Below are positions 4,724 to 5,148 of a stretch of DNA of 5,148 bases, piece by piece (within the stretch, counting starts at the first letter, position 1; each line of letters starts with the position of its first letter). The position numbers and the translations under genes were made by a program. The notes beneath the pieces were generated by a model. The model saw only the letters and a list, made by a program, of their open reading frames with translations, searched no databases and was not told the DNA's origin. The stretch spans positions 1 to 5,148 of the forward strand of contig JAFGJC010000406.1 in assembly GCA_016929305.1 (NCBI GenBank), written 5' to 3'. The DNA comes from a candidate division CSSED10-310 bacterium (lineage in GTDB: Bacteria; CSSED10-310; JAFGJC01).

Positions 4724-5148
4724 CTATTCAGATTTCAAAGAAAATATGTTTGTAGCAGTCCCACATGAAACAATATTAATCGTACTATCGCATTTTTTTA
4801 CTAATCCATGTAATACTTCTTTAGGTCCGGTTTCAAGACAGGTACCACAACCAAACGAAGCAAGTGATGCTACGGAATCGACCCAACGGACCGGTGACGT
4901 AAGCTGTTTCAGTAGTAACTCTTTGATTTTTAAAGGATTTTTTTCTGTAGTTGCTGAAACATTTGATATTACAGGACAGCAAGGTGTCTGAAATGAAACA
5001 GGTTCCAGAAATTTCTCGAATGCATCAGCCGCACTCTGCATCAAAGGAGAGTGGAAGGCACCACTTACGGGTAAAAGCATTGCACGTTTTGCTCCGACAG
5101 ACTTACATTTATTACATGCTTCATTCACCGCTGCGATTTCACCGCTGA
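4724..5148 (-). CDS. fabD: Malonyl-CoA:ACP transacylase, C-terminal 140 residues (cut by window edge)
   Basis: Transfers the malonyl group from CoA to acyl carrier protein, supplying the extender unit for FabF. The frame is open to base 5148, so the N-terminal half, with the GHSLG nucleophile serine, lies outside the window. The visible part starts with the SGE turn and carries LLPVSGAFHSPLM, whose His belongs to the Ser-His pair. It continues with PVISNV, the QLTSPVRWVDSV segment and the ETGPKEVLHGLVKK helix, all typical of FabD in this order. A GTG within the fragment at 5128 is not the real start, since the SGEIAAV residues before it are homologous. The gene ends with tandem stops TAG TAA (4726-4721). 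Eight cysteines in 140 residues is high for the family. The 24-base gap to fabG indicates one operon. Confidence 0.94.
   Translation of the reverse strand, partial: SGEIAAVNEACNKCKSVGAKRAMLLPVSGAFHSPLMQSAADAFEKFLEPVSFQTPCCPVISNVSATTEKNPLKIKELLLKQLTSPVRWVDSVASLASFGCGTCLETGPKEVLHGLVKKCDSTINIVSCGTATNIFSLKSE

Noticed and set aside
4311..4991. Plus-strand open frame of 226 codons antisense to fabG and fabD
   Set aside because: Its composition (Ser, Ile, Ala runs) is what the complement of SDR and FabD codons gives. It crosses two strong genes on the other strand and has no family features.
1..5148. A novel defence, mobile or biosynthetic system
   Set aside because: All six substantial genes and the rpe fragment belong to well-known housekeeping families in an expected order, and no unexplained coding space remains.

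Overview
This window looks like an ordinary bacterial chromosomal housekeeping region of moderate-to-low GC (about 40 percent by eye). Every supported gene is on the minus strand. Reading the minus strand from the right edge, the order is fabD (3' part only), fabG, acpP, fabF, rnc and an acyl-CoA dehydrogenase. A 254-base non-coding gap follows, then the first 40 codons of rpe (ribulose-phosphate 3-epimerase), which runs off the left edge.

The order fabD-fabG-acpP-fabF-rnc is shared, as I recall it, by Chlorobi, Bacteroidetes and Fibrobacteres type genomes (acpP-fabF-rnc in particular). In Bacillus-type genomes rnc follows acpP without fabF. RNase III carries Asn where E. coli has catalytic Asp114, and has a short basic N-terminal extension. 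From memory both occur in that same FCB group. I therefore lean towards an FCB-group or related candidate-phylum bacterium, with low confidence below phylum level. The cysteine-rich Fab proteins and the acyl-CoA dehydrogenase could fit an anaerobe, but that is only a hint.

Layout: fabD ends at 4724 and fabG starts 24 bases later. A 64-base gap with a weak stem and a seven-T run separates fabG from acpP. A 101-base gap with two small hairpins separates acpP from fabF. rnc overlaps the end of fabF by 50 bases, and the acyl-CoA dehydrogenase overlaps the end of rnc by 20 bases, so these three are probably translationally coupled. The block ends in tandem hairpins right after the dehydrogenase stop codon and a larger hairpin about 70 bases further on.

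Function: FabD loads malonyl groups onto AcpP, FabF condenses them with the growing acyl-ACP and FabG reduces the beta-keto product. The dehydratase (FabZ/FabA) and enoyl reductase (FabI/FabK/FabV) of the cycle are not in this window. RNase III rides in the operon as a processing enzyme. The dehydrogenase is a flavoprotein of apparently catabolic family in an anabolic operon, which is the most interesting contextual point.

I find no mobile element, CRISPR array, tRNA, rRNA, phage gene or defence system, and no sign of a new multi-gene system. The points worth a second look are the structured gap before rpe, the RNase III active-site Asn, the placement of the dehydrogenase and the frequent non-ATG starts.
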